A DNA stretch of 64,000 nucleotides from Massilia psychrophila (GTDB lineage Bacteria; Pseudomonadota; Gammaproteobacteria; Burkholderiales; Burkholderiaceae_D), in NCBI RefSeq assembly GCF_002760665.1, contig NZ_PDOB01000017.1, positions 31,734 through 95,733 of the forward strand, given 5' to 3'. Under the pieces are notes generated by a model that did no database searches, was not told where the DNA came from, and worked only from the letters and a program-made list of their open reading frames with translations. A program made the position numbers and the translations under genes. Of this stretch, positions 43,172 through 54,800 are shown piece by piece (positions within the stretch are counted from its first letter, which is position 1; each line of letters begins with the position of its first letter).

Positions 43172-44274
43172 GCCATCAGCTCCGGCGCCACCACCACAGC
43201 TTGCAACTCGGCCGCCTTGTCTTCCGGCAGCGCATCCATGGCGAACATGCCGGCCCCCAGTTCAGTGCCGGCCAAGTACTTGAGGCGGTCGCGCGTGCGG
43301 TATGGCGGGCTGAACTGCGCATGCAGCTGGGTCTCGGGGTGGGCCTCGCCGTCGGTCGGCGCCTGGTACCAGCTCATCAGGTAAGGAAACGGCCGCTGCC
43401 ACAGGCCTTCGTATTTCAGCAGCACCGTCTTGAGCGCGCGCGCCAGGTCGGCGCGCTGCTCGACCGACAACGCGGCGAAGTCGGGCACGTGCGCAATCGG
43501 CGTCACCCACACCTCGTAGGGATAGCGCGCGCAGGCCGGCACGAAGGCTACCGCGTGCAAGCCGTGGTACAGCACGCGCACCGGATCGGCCAGCTCCGTC
43601 TGCACCATGTCGACCAGTAAGGCCCGACCATGCCGGGCGTAATAGATGCGTTCGTTGGCGAGCATCGTGGCCGGCACCGGCGGCACGAAGGGATAAGCGT
43701 AGATCTGGCCATGCGGGTGGTGCAAGGTGACGCCGACCTCGACGCCGCGGTTCTCGAACGGCAGCACATACTTGATGGCGCCGCGCCGGCCGGCCCGGAC
43801 AGTGCGGTCGCCCCACACTGCGAGCAGCAGTTCGATGCGGCCAAGCGGCAGCCGGGCCAGCGCATCGGCCGGATTCTGGGTGAACACGACGACTTCGCAG
43901 TGGCCGGCCGCCGGTGCGGTCGGCACGCTCGACGCGGGCGCATCGTGGGCGTCCAGGCTCATCGAGGGAAAGCGGTTGTCGAACACGGCGATCTCGTAAT
44001 CGCCTTCCGGCAGTTCGGTCGGCGCCGCCGGATCGGTCGTCACCGCCAGCGGGTTGTACTCGGGCGGCGGCTGGAAGGTGCGGTGTTGGCGAAAAGCCGC
44101 GTAAGCGACCCATTCGCCGCGCAGCGGATGCCAGCGAAAATGCGGGTTGGCCGCCAGCGGGTCGGCGAACGGACTCGGCGCGGCGGCGGCAAACTGGATC
44201 GGCGCGCGGCTGTACAGCGCAAGCGCCCGACCGTCCGGTTTGACCATTTCAACGACATGCATCATGGGGCTCAT
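43168..44274 (-). CDS. galT: Galactose-1-phosphate uridylyltransferase
   Basis: Protein of about 368 residues. NPHFRWHPLRGEWVAYAAF and the N-terminal block with VFDNRFPSM are conserved. The active site is VTLHHPHGQIYAYPFVPP, with the HPH nucleophile motif, and the C-terminal half has VWVTPIAHVPDFAALS. It transfers UMP from UDP-glucose to galactose 1-phosphate. The start is ambiguous among ATGs at 44274, 44265 and 44262; none has a strong ribosome site. It is the first gene of the gal operon on the minus strand. Confidence 0.92.
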   Translation of the reverse strand: MSPMMHVVEMVKPDGRALALYSRAPIQFAAAAPSPFADPLAANPHFRWHPLRGEWVAYAAFRQHRTFQPPPEYNPLAVTTDPAAPTELPEGDYEIAVFDNRFPSMSLDAHDAPASSVPTAPAAGHCEVVVFTQNPADALARLPLGRIELLLAVWGDRTVRAGRRGAIKYVLPFENRGVEVGVTLHHPHGQIYAYPFVPPVPATMLANERIYYARHGRALLVDMVQTELADPVRVLYHGLHAVAFVPACARYPYEVWVTPIAHVPDFAALSVEQRADLARALKTVLLKYEGLWQRPFPYLMSWYQAPTDGEAHPETQLHAQFSPPYRTRDRLKYLAGTELGAGMFAMDALPEDKAAELQAVVVAPELMA

Positions 44275-44608
44275 CCGTATAAAACTAATGTAACAATCGT
44301 AACAGTAATGGTGTTTTCGAGGTTTCATTTATGCACCACAATGTTGCAAAAATATATTTTTGTTAAATTTTATTACGCAGTCTCTTCCCTATGGCAGCGC
44401 CCTCGCTCAACCGTCCAGATATCGCAAAACTCGACCACCGGAAACATTTTGTAGTCATATGCTTACAGTAGATTCCGGTGGATTCCTACCGACCAAACAC
44501 CCGTCATGCCCCCGTGCGGCGGCACGGCAATGTATAAAATTCATGAACGCGCCAAGGGTGAGGCCGGCGCGTTTCCTTTGCTTCTTTTCCACCAGACAAG
44601 GCAACATC
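44275..44608. promoter_or_regulatory. Divergent promoter region, gal operon and GH1-RmlD gene
   Basis: A+T-rich control region of 334 bases. On the minus strand TGTTACGA-TTGTTACA (44289-44305) is a pair of direct TGTTAC half-sites that could bind a regulator. A run near 44340-44370 (AAAATATATTTTTGTTAAAT) is unusually A+T-rich for this genome. No gene is supported. Confidence 0.4.
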
Positions 44609-46849
44609 ATGAAACCAGCCATCGAGTACGGCAGGGCGGAAAAACTGGCTTTGTGGGGCGGTGTCGAATGCACGCTCAACCGGGTAGGCGAGCGCTATTT
44701 CGACCAGGTCGAGCGCAACGGTCATGAGCGCCGGCCGGGCGACATCGAGCGCTTCGCCGCGCTCGGCATCAAAGCCATCCGTTACCCCGTGCTATGGGAG
44801 CGCGTCGCGCTTGACGGCATCGGCGCGGCCGACTGGGGCTGGCCCGACCGCCAGTTGCCGGCGTTGCGCGAAGCCCGGATCGAGGTCATCGCCGGCCTGG
44901 TCCATCATGGCAGCGGACCGCGTCACAGCAGCCTGCTCGAGCCGACGTTTGCTACCGGGCTGGCCGAGTATGCCGGCGCGGTCGCCGCGCGTTACCCGTG
45001 GCTCGAGTACTACACGCCGGTCAACGAGCCGCTCACCACCGCGCGCTTTTGCGGACTGTACGGCTGGTGGTATCCGCACGGCGCAAACGACGCGCAATTC
45101 GTCCGCGCCCTGTTGAACCAGTGCCGCGCCGTGGTGCTGTCGATGCGCGCAATCCGTCTGGTCAATCCACGTGCAAAGTTGGTGCAGCCTGACGACCTGG
45201 GCAAAACGTGCGGTACCGAACCGATGGCCGCGCTGGCCACGTTCTATAACGAACGACGCTGGCTGGCATGGGATCTACTGTGCGGCATGGTCGATCCGGA
45301 CCACGCGCTGTGGCGCTACCTGATTCACTCAGGAATCGACGCCTCCGAGCTGGACTGGTTCCGCGTCAATCGCTGTCCGCCGGATATCATCGGCGTCAAT
45401 TATTACGTCACCAGCGAGCGCTGGGTCGACCATCGCACCGAACGTTACCCGCCCCACTTGGCCGGGCTGGTCGACGGCCAGGCTTGCGTCGACATCGAAA
45501 CGGTGCGTGTGCGGGCCACCCCGATTGCGGGCATCGGCCCCTTGCTCGAAGAAGCATGGGAGCGCTACCGCTTGCCGCTGGCCGTCACCGAGGCCCACAT
45601 CGACGCGCACCGCGAAGACCAGTTGCGCTGGCTGCTGGAAATATGGCGCGCCGGCGAAGAGGTGCGCGCCAAAGGCGTCGACTTGCGCGCCATTACCTCG
45701 TGGTCCTTGCTCGGCTCGTTCGACTGGAACAGCCTGGTCACCCGGTCCGAAGGCTATTACGAATCCGGCGCCTTCGATGTGCGCTTTGCCGTGCCGCGCC
45801 CGACCGCGCTCGCCCCCCTGCTGCGCCAGCTCGGCTCCGGCCGCACGCCGGACCATCCGGTGCTTGCCGGCGACGGCTGGTGGCGCCGCGGCAGCCGCCT
45901 GCTGGCCGGGCTGGCCGGGGCCGAGATTGCCGGCCACATCCATGCCGCCGGCGCGCCGATCCTCATTTCCGGCGCCAGTGGCACTTTGGGCCGCGCCTTT
46001 GCCCGCATCTGCGCGCAGCGCAACCTGTCGCATCGACTGCTGTCGCGGCGCGACATGGACATCGCCGATCCAGTCTCGGTGGCGGCGGCGATCGCCCGCT
46101 ACCGTCCATGGGCGATCGTCAACGCCAGCGGCTACGTGCGGATCGACGATGCGGAGCACAACGTCCAGCGATGCTTCCGCGAAAACGCGCACGGCCCGGC
46201 CATGCTGGCTTGCGCCTGCGCGCGCGAAGGGGTACACCTGACGACGTTTTCGAGCGACCTGGTGTTCGACGGCCGGCGTGGCGCGCCGTATGTCGAAACC
46301 GATGCCATGGCGCCGATCAATATGTACGGCCGCAGCAAGGCCAGGGGCGAGTCGGCCGTGCTGGAAGCCTGCCCGAAGGCGCTGGTAGTGCGCACCAGTG
46401 CGTTTTTCGGTCCGTGGGACCAGCATAATTTTGTGGTCCGGGCCCTCGGCACGCTCGAGGCGGGCCGGCCGTTTTATGCAGCCGACGACGTCACCGTGTC
46501 GCCGACCTATGTCCCGGACCTGGTCAATACCTGCCTGGACCTGATCATCGACGGCGAGCGCGGCGTCTGGCACCTGACCAACGGCGATCCGCTCACGTGG
46601 GCCGGGCTTGCCGCCAGGGCGGCCGCGCGGGCCGGGGTGGACAGCAGCAGGCTCGAACCCCGGCCGGCAGCCGACTGCCGTTACATCGCCGCCCGGCCGC
46701 GTTACAGTGCGCTGGTCAGCAACCGGGCGATCCTGCTGCCCACGCTCGACAGCGCGCTCGGCCGGTTCCTGCAGGAGCGCGAGCCGGCGCCGCCAACGCC
46801 GGTCACATCAGCTTTTTGGTCAGGAACCGCCCGACCAGCAGCGCACTGA
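44609..46849 (+). CDS. GH1-like glycosidase fused to RmlD-type sugar-nucleotide reductase
   Basis: Protein of 746 residues with two enzyme domains. Residues 1-415 resemble family 1 glycoside hydrolases: YTPVNEPLTTARF carries the acid/base Glu near 140 and LPLAVTEAHID the nucleophile Glu near 328. Residues 450-735 are an extended short-chain dehydrogenase of the dTDP-4-dehydrorhamnose reductase type, with PILISGASGTLGRAFARICA as the NAD(P) site, TTFSSDLVFDGRRGAPYVET and the Tyr-x-x-x-Lys pair in MYGRSKARGE. AAGG lies eight bases upstream of ATG 44609. The last 47 bases overlap the convergent hemerythrin gene. Building or trimming a deoxysugar-containing glycan is inference. Confidence 0.82.
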   Translation: MKPAIEYGRAEKLALWGGVECTLNRVGERYFDQVERNGHERRPGDIERFAALGIKAIRYPVLWERVALDGIGAADWGWPDRQLPALREARIEVIAGLVHHGSGPRHSSLLEPTFATGLAEYAGAVAARYPWLEYYTPVNEPLTTARFCGLYGWWYPHGANDAQFVRALLNQCRAVVLSMRAIRLVNPRAKLVQPDDLGKTCGTEPMAALATFYNERRWLAWDLLCGMVDPDHALWRYLIHSGIDASELDWFRVNRCPPDIIGVNYYVTSERWVDHRTERYPPHLAGLVDGQACVDIETVRVRATPIAGIGPLLEEAWERYRLPLAVTEAHIDAHREDQLRWLLEIWRAGEEVRAKGVDLRAITSWSLLGSFDWNSLVTRSEGYYESGAFDVRFAVPRPTALAPLLRQLGSGRTPDHPVLAGDGWWRRGSRLLAGLAGAEIAGHIHAAGAPILISGASGTLGRAFARICAQRNLSHRLLSRRDMDIADPVSVAAAIARYRPWAIVNASGYVRIDDAEHNVQRCFRENAHGPAMLACACAREGVHLTTFSSDLVFDGRRGAPYVETDAMAPINMYGRSKARGESAVLEACPKALVVRTSAFFGPWDQHNFVVRALGTLEAGRPFYAADDVTVSPTYVPDLVNTCLDLIIDGERGVWHLTNGDPLTWAGLAARAAARAGVDSSRLEPRPAADCRYIAARPRYSALVSNRAILLPTLDSALGRFLQEREPAPPTPVTSAFWSGTARPAAH

Positions 46850-47381
46850 CGGCGCTGAGCACGACGGCCGTCGTGCTCGACGAAAACCCGACAAAGGTAT
46901 TCATCGCCACCTTGCCCGCCTTAGGCCCCAGCAGCTGCATGCGGCGCTTGCTCATTTGAACCCCGAGTTCGTTGAGCCGCGTTTTGCCCAGCATGCGCTC
47001 CGCTTCCGGCAGCAAAATGGTTTCTTCATCGGCCACATGGTGCATCACGTCTCGCATCAGTTCGCTCACCAGTTGGTCATAGCGCGGCGTAGCCGGATCG
47101 GCTTGGCGAATCTTGGCGATCATGTTGCGCATCTCGAGGTGTTGCGGGATGCTTTTTTCGAGGGCTGAGCCGCCCATGCCCAATTGACGCAGCGCCGGAT
47201 AAAAGGTTTCTTCTTCCAGCGTCGAATGAATTTCCAGTGCATCGCAAATGATTTCGGCCAACGCTTTTTTAACCGTGGACTTTTTCGTCACCACATATTG
47301 GTGCGAGGTGAGCATCACATGCGAATGGTCGAAGCGGATCATGTCGGTGATCGACGGGCTGATATCTTTAAGCGAAAACAT
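46803..47381 (-). CDS. Hemerythrin-like domain protein with C-terminal anchor
   Basis: Protein of 192 residues. The hemerythrin HHE four-helix bundle is seen in MIRFDHSHVMLTSHQY, ALEIHSTLEEETFYPALRQL, IPQHLEMRNMIAKIR and VMHHVADEETILLPEAER, giving the His and Glu ligands of a di-iron site. A basic segment (SKRRMQLLGPKAGK) and one hydrophobic helix (STTAVVLSAVSALLVGRFL) end the protein. It may bind oxygen, nitric oxide or iron at the membrane. AAGGAGA is six bases upstream of ATG 47381. Confidence 0.85.
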   Translation of the reverse strand: MFSLKDISPSITDMIRFDHSHVMLTSHQYVVTKKSTVKKALAEIICDALEIHSTLEEETFYPALRQLGMGGSALEKSIPQHLEMRNMIAKIRQADPATPRYDQLVSELMRDVMHHVADEETILLPEAERMLGKTRLNELGVQMSKRRMQLLGPKAGKVAMNTFVGFSSSTTAVVLSAVSALLVGRFLTKKLM

Positions 47382-47439
47382 GATGTTCTCCTTGTTTCAT
47401 GAGATGGCGTTCATCCTGGCGCGCCCGCCAGGTGGGAAC

Positions 47440-47853
47440 TCAAGCGCGGCGCCCGGCAAAATCCGCCGCGGTCAATGCCGGGGAAACTGAGGCACCCTCT
47501 TCTTTGAATGACGCCAGCCAAAGCCCGCCGCGGGTGGTGATCGAAGGACAAGCCGCCGCCGCGCCGGCGTCGACAAATCCGCTGACCAGCAACCATTTGC
47601 GCACGTCGTCGTCGAGTTCGACGGTGTCGCCGCGGTCGATGGCGTCGAGCGCGGCGAAGCAGGCCTGGCCGAACAAGGCGCGCTCGCCGTTCTTGGTGAG
47701 GACGGTGGTGCCGCACGGATGGCGCGACACCAGGTTGAAGGCAAACAATCGTTGCGGCAGGTCCCCTTCGCGGTAGCGCGCAGCGGGGTTGGCCATGCCT
47801 GGATTAAGGGATTGCAATGCGTTCAGTTCGTCGCTGTTTAATTTGGGCCCCAT
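47440..47853 (-). CDS. Conserved-looking hypothetical protein
   Basis: Protein of 137 residues from ATG 47853, which has GGGAGG six bases upstream. No signal peptide or membrane helix. LNSDELNALQSLNPGMANPA opens it and LFAFNLVSRHPCGTTVLTKN and ERALFGQACFAALDAIDRGD follow; the tail is Ala-rich. The codon use is typical of the genome and the ribosome site is good, so it is probably a real gene. I do not recognise the family. It lies 58 bases upstream of the hemerythrin gene on the same strand and may be in its operon. Confidence 0.6.
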   Translation of the reverse strand: MGPKLNSDELNALQSLNPGMANPAARYREGDLPQRLFAFNLVSRHPCGTTVLTKNGERALFGQACFAALDAIDRGDTVELDDDVRKWLLVSGFVDAGAAAACPSITTRGGLWLASFKEEGASVSPALTAADFAGRRA

Positions 47854-48192
47854 CGTGACCTCCCTCGCTGAACTCAATAGTAATGCGTGCAGACCCTCGT
47901 TTCAAGCTGAGCAGTACAAAAAAAATTGCCGCATGTGCCGGCGCCGCATGTATCGGCCAGGACCGCTGATGCATCGCCTCCATTATTTGCCAGAAATTCG
48001 ATAGGACGTGGCCTACACTTACTTGGCCGGAACCCCGACGTGAAAAGCGCTGGCGCTTCGCTATCATCTGCAGTGTTGCTGCACCTTGCGACGAAACGCA
48101 GGGAAGCCGCGATCACGACGATCACGATGATCACGCAGCGGTCCGAACCAAGTCATGGCACCCATCAAGACTGCCGAGATACGGAGCGCATC

Positions 48193-49206
48193 ATGATATT
48201 GCAATTCGAGCACAAGAGACCGCCCACGGTCACCCGCCCGAGTCCGCTTGCTTCTGTTGCCGCGGCGCTGGTTCATCTGGGCAAAGAACTCCAGCAGATT
48301 AATTACCGGTTCCACACCCCGACCCCGGCAACGATCGAGCTCGTCAATAGCCGCCCGGGCAACGCGCGGGCGCGCAGCCTTGTCGACGTGTTCGGCTGGA
48401 ACCGCGAGTTTAACCCGGCCCTGATACCGGTCGCCATCCTGAGCGCAATGCGCGATGCCGGCATGCTGGCGGAGTCCGGCAACGGACTGCGCAGTACCTT
48501 GCGGGTCTCCTCGCTTGGCGAGCAGCTCTATTTTCACTCGGCACACCCGGCCGGCCAGGCCGACGCCGGTACTGCCCCTGACACAGTTTGTTTCGGTCCC
48601 GATACCTATCGGTTCGCGCGCCAGCTGCGCTTCTGCGTGCCGGCGCTGGCGGGCCGGGTGACGCGCTGCATCGATCTCGGTTGCGCCGCCGGAACCGGCG
48701 CCATCGAGCTGGCCCACATGTGCCCGGCGGCGTCGGTGCACGCGGTCGACACCAACCCGGTTGCCCTGGCACTGACGCGGGTCAATGCCTTGCTGGCCAA
48801 CGCCACGGGGGTGCTGCCGGAGTACAGCCACATGCTGGCAAATGTCGATGGCACATTCGACCTGATCGTAGCCAATCCGGCCTGCATGGTCGACGACGCC
48901 GCCCTCACCTGCCGCCACGGCGGCGCCGCCGTTTCAGGCGCCATCGTCAACGCCGCCATTGGCCGCCTGGCGCCCGGCGGTACCTTGTTGCTGTACACGA
49001 CGCCCGGCATTGTCGACGGCGTCGACCAGTTCGGCGAAGAAGTGGCGCGCCGCCTTGACCGGGCCGGATTTGCTTGGTCTTACGACGAGATCGATCCCGA
49101 CATCCGCAGCGACGAGCTGGGCAAGCCGGCCGGCGCCGGCCTCGACCGCATCGCCGCGGTGTGGCTGATGGCGACCAAGCCGACTTCGCACCACGTCAAC
49201 TGGTAA
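48193..49206 (+). CDS. Class I SAM-dependent methyltransferase
   Basis: Protein of 337 residues. An N-terminal 130-residue region (VAAALVHLGKELQQINYRFH) precedes a Rossmann methyltransferase with motif I CIDLGCAAGTGAIELAHM, motif II SVHAVDTNPVALALTRVN and motif IV DLIVANPACMVD. The NPAC replaces the NPPY of N-methyltransferases such as HemK and RsmC relatives. The substrate is unknown. ATG 48193 has GGAG seven bases upstream; the frame is open for 89 codons before it, but these are not protein-like. Confidence 0.8.
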   Translation: MILQFEHKRPPTVTRPSPLASVAAALVHLGKELQQINYRFHTPTPATIELVNSRPGNARARSLVDVFGWNREFNPALIPVAILSAMRDAGMLAESGNGLRSTLRVSSLGEQLYFHSAHPAGQADAGTAPDTVCFGPDTYRFARQLRFCVPALAGRVTRCIDLGCAAGTGAIELAHMCPAASVHAVDTNPVALALTRVNALLANATGVLPEYSHMLANVDGTFDLIVANPACMVDDAALTCRHGGAAVSGAIVNAAIGRLAPGGTLLLYTTPGIVDGVDQFGEEVARRLDRAGFAWSYDEIDPDIRSDELGKPAGAGLDRIAAVWLMATKPTSHHVNW

Positions 49207-49403
49207 GCGGCGCTTGTATCGGCCGGCAGGCGCCCGCCGTCGTTGGGCCGGCATGCCGTCCGGCACCTTTGCGCGCAACTGTCCTACATTCACATCAGCA
49301 AGGCGCCGACGATGACCTCGCCAGGCGGGCGGCATAATTAAGCGGCAAGGGCATGTCGCCCACGTCCACCGTCGGAAGGCCGACGTTCAATTGGAAAGAA
49401 GTT

Positions 49404-49580
49404 ATGTTGGCTCACAACAAACGCCTACAGTACACGGTACCGGTCAGCAAATCGAATCCTGGCCTGGCCAAGCTGATGCCAGAGCAATTCGGCGGCCCCG
49501 AGGGAGAGCTGGCGGCAGCAACGCGCTATTTTACGCAGGCGATAGATAACAAGCCCGGTGCCGGCGACAAGGTTCATTGA
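49404..49580 (+). pseudogene. Manganese catalase, N-terminal fragment
   Basis: From ATG 49404 (good GGAAAG upstream) the frame reads MLAHNKRLQYTVPVSKSNPG, then MPEQFGGPEGELAAATRYFT. This is the start of a Mn-containing catalase with the first metal-ligand Glu. It stops after 58 codons; family members have about 280-300. The bases after the stop continue for a few residues in another frame and then the ZIP gene begins, so the rest has been lost. Confidence 0.65.
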
Positions 49581-49590
49581 TGGATCGCCA

Positions 49591-50478
49591 ATGAACGTAC
49601 GCGCGGCCCAGGTCCCCTGCATGCTGGTCGGCGGCGCAGTTGCCGTCGCCGGCCTGCTGGTACTGACGAATGAACTCGCCAAACCGTTGCTACACCTGTC
49701 GCCGAGCCTGACGGGCGCCTTGCAAGGGGGCTCCATGGCGGCCCTGGCAACCGCGGCCGGCACCGCGCCTGTCCTGTTTGCGCAAAAACTTTCCAGGAAA
49801 GTGTGCGAGGGATTTCTCGGGCTCGGCGCCGGCATCATGCTGGCGGCGACCTCGTTTTCGCTGGTGATTCCCGCATTGGCGGCAAGCCGGGCGGCGGGCG
49901 CGGGCGCGTGGGAAGCGGCGGCAATCACCGCGGCGGCCATCCTGATCGGGATGGCCCTGGTGATGAGCCTCGACCGCCTCGCGGGCGCCGACCTCCACGC
50001 GGAGGAAACCACCGGGGGCAACCACGACAGCAGGTCGATCAAGCGGGCATGGCTGTTTGTCGGCGCCATCGCCATTCACAACCTGCCCGAAGGCCTTGCC
50101 ATCGGCGTCGCTTATGCCGGGATCGACCCAGCCAAGGCCTATGGATTAGCGACCGGCATCTCGCTTCAGGATATACCGGAAGGACTGGTGGTGGCGATGG
50201 CGCTGCGCGCGGTCGGTTACGGCCGGGTGTATTCGGCCCTGCTCGGTGTTGCCTCGGGCATCATCGAACCGATTGCCGCAGTTGCCGGCGCCGCGCTGAT
50301 CGAAGTCTCTGCCGCACTGCTGCCGTGGGGACTGGCATGCGCCGGCGGCGCGATGTTGTATGTCATTTGCCACCACATCATTCCGGAGTCGCACAAGGAT
50401 GGCTTGAACAAGCTCGCATCAGGCGCGCTGGTGGCCGGTTTCGTCGTGATGATGATTCTCGATACCGCGCTTGCGTAA
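49591..50478 (+). CDS. ZIP family metal transporter
   Basis: Protein of 295 residues with about eight helices. The ZIP signature is FVGAIAIHNLPEGLAIGVAY, repeated in the next helix as SLQDIPEGLVVAMAL; these carry the binuclear metal site. The His-rich loop is short (ADLHAEETTGGNHD). CHHIIPESHKDG lies near the C terminus. It probably imports zinc, iron or manganese into the cytoplasm. The start at 49591 has only a weak GGA upstream. It lies directly after a broken Mn-catalase gene. Confidence 0.87.
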   Translation: MNVRAAQVPCMLVGGAVAVAGLLVLTNELAKPLLHLSPSLTGALQGGSMAALATAAGTAPVLFAQKLSRKVCEGFLGLGAGIMLAATSFSLVIPALAASRAAGAGAWEAAAITAAAILIGMALVMSLDRLAGADLHAEETTGGNHDSRSIKRAWLFVGAIAIHNLPEGLAIGVAYAGIDPAKAYGLATGISLQDIPEGLVVAMALRAVGYGRVYSALLGVASGIIEPIAAVAGAALIEVSAALLPWGLACAGGAMLYVICHHIIPESHKDGLNKLASGALVAGFVVMMILDTALA

Positions 50479-51868
<1,390 letters not shown>

Positions 51869-51891
51869 TCAGGCGCGGCCTGGCTGGTTTT

Positions 51892-54800
51892 TTAGAGCAC
51901 GTTCGCGCGCGCGCCGAGGATGTCGCGAAGCCGCTGCGCGAGTTGGGCTTGCTGGTAAGGCTTACTCAACAACTGCACGCTGCCGTCGATCCGTCCGCCG
52001 ACGGCCAGCGCATCGCGCGTGTAACCGGATGTGAACAGCACGGCCACTCCCGGCAGCAAGCGCCTGGCGTGAGCCGCCAATTGCGTGCTGCTGACCGGGC
52101 CGGGCATCACCACATCGGTAAACAGCAGGTCGATCTGGTCGCCCCGTTCGAGTATCGCCAGGCCGGCCGCGCCGTCGGCGGCGTCGATCACCCGGTAACC
52201 GAGCTCACGCAAGGTACCGACGGCGGTCAGGCGCACCTCGTCGTCGTCTTCGACCACGAGAATCGTTTCTTCGCCGCCGGTGACGTCGATGCCTGGGGCC
52301 GCCAGGGCGGGCAGCTCGGTTGCATGCGAGCGCGGCAGTAGAATATCGATGGCCGTACCCTCGCCCGGCTTGCTGCGCAGCGCGATGTGCCCGCCGCTTT
52401 GCTTGACGAAGCCATACGCCATGGAAAGGCCCAGGCCGGTGCCCTGGCCGACCGGCTTGGTGGTAAAGAAAGGCTCGAACGCATGCTCCATCACGTCTTC
52501 GGTCATCCCGCAGCCAGTATCGGACAAGCTCAGCAGCACGTATTCGCCCGGCACGATGTCGTCGATTCGTGCATGTTCGACGCTGATCAAGCGATTGCGA
52601 AATTCCAGGGAAAACGCACCGCCGACGCCGGCCATCGCATCGCGCGCATTGATCGCCAGGTTCATCACGACATTCTCGAACTGGCCGGCATCGACAAAGA
52701 CATTCCACAGCGCTTCGTCGTAGCGGTACTCGATGCCGATCGCCTCGCCGAGCGCGCGTTGCAGCAGATCGTCGCGGTCGCGCAAGGTGCGCAAGGGGTT
52801 GATCGCGACAGGCTGCAGCGGCTGGCGGCGCGCGAACGCCAGCAATTGCGACGACAGCTTCGAGCCGCGCGCGACGGCCGATCCGATGCTGCGCAAGCGC
52901 TGCTGCAACGTCGCGTCGGTCGGCGGATAATGCTGCAGCAGCTGGACATTGCCGCTGATGATCTGGAGCACGTTGTTGAAGTCGTGGGCAATGCCGCCGG
53001 TCAGCTTGCCGACCGCCTCCAGTTTTTGCGCGTGCTGCAAAGCTTGCCGCGCCTCCTCGAGCGCCAGCAATCGTTCCTGCGCGCTGCGCTCGGCCGCTTT
53101 GCGATCGGAAATATCGCGGATGAAGCTGCTCACCGCAAACAGGGCGCCTTCAGGAAAGCCGGCCACCGCCAGCTCGGCCGGAAAACAGCGCCCGGACCGG
53201 TGCATCGCAGTCACCTCGATCACATTGTGCGAGACAAGCCCGCGGCCGCGCTGGACGAAACGTTGAAACCAGACCGCGTGGCGGGCCCGGAACTCGGCCG
53301 GGACGATCAGTTCGGCCATCGGCGAACCGATCGCGTCAAGCCTGCGCCAGCCGAACATCCGCTCTGCGCTGGCGTTCCAGTGGGTGATATGGCCATCCGA
53401 TCCGACGGCGACGAACGCATCGTGCGAATGCTGGAGAATCACGTCGAACCGATGCTGCTCATGCGCCAACTGGGCGTTGACGACGCGCATCGCGTTTTCG
53501 TTCTCCTTGACGCGGGTAATATCGGCATGCGTGCCGATGGTGCGCAAAGGCCGCCCGCTTGCATCGCGGGTGACAGCCATGCCGCGTCCGAGGATCCAGC
53601 GATAGCCGCCATCCTTGCTGCGCATCCGGTATTCGCTGACATAGGATTGTGTCGTGCTGTCGAGATAGGCGTTCAGCCGCGCCATCACTCTTTGCACGTC
53701 ATCCGGATGAATCAAGTCGCGCCATGTCTGCTCCGTGTTGCTCAATTCATCCTCGGAAAAGCCCAGCATCGCCTTCCACTGCCTGGAGTACAAGATATTG
53801 CCAGTGCCGCGGTCCCAGTCCCACACCCCGTCGCCGGCACCCTCCAACGCATAGTTCCAGCGATATTCAATATCGCTCAGTTGCCGCGTCATCTGCCTGG
53901 CCAGGCCGACCGCGCGCCGCTGCCCGGTGCCGAGCGCCCAGACCAGGAAGGCCAGCATGCCGCTGGCCACCGAACCGCCGGCGGCGATCCAGCGCGGGCG
54001 GTTGTCGTCGAGCCTGGATTCCCACCGGGCCGTCGAGCCGATGTCGAGCGTCCATGGCGCACCGGCGATGGTGAGCGTGCGGATGGTTCGATAGCTTGGA
54101 AGAAAACCCGGCGGCTGGCTGTCCGCCACCCCGGAGCGGTACAGCTGGCTAGCGTCCGAGCGCTGGCCACCATCGTAAATCGACAGGCTCACTTCGGCTG
54201 AACGTTCGCCGTTCAGGCCCGTCATCAGATCGTCCATGCGAAACGGCGCGCCGACCCAGCCCACCAGGTGTGCCCGGCGCTCTTCGATGGTCGCGGTCGG
54301 CATCGCCCGGCGATAGATCGGTAGGTACATCACGAAGCCGGACTGCACGTTGCGCCCGTTCTCCTGGATCAGGCGCACCTTGCCCGACGCTGCCGCCTGG
54401 CCGCTGTCCCTGGCCCGTTCCATCGCGGCGCGCCGGGTCGGTTCGGTCAGCATGTCGTAGCCGGGCGCGCGCAGGTTCAGGCCGGTGAACGGCTCGATAT
54501 GGGTGATCGACGAGTAAATCGGGCGCCCGCCGGCGGGACGAATATCGTATCCGGGAGCGCCGTCGCCGCGGATGGCTGCCAAGTGGGCAGCGAGGCCGGC
54601 GGGCAAGACCAGCTCGACCAGCGCCAGGCCTTGAATGCCGGGGAAGCGCTCTTCGAGCCGGATCGACTGGACAAACAAGCGAAAGTCCGCGCGCTTGGCA
54701 TCCATCGATCCCAGCATGAAAGCCTGCGTATCGCGCTCGACCTGTTCGTACGTGCTCATGCGTTGCTCGATGCGGCGCACGGTCTGCCGCGTCTGGAATT

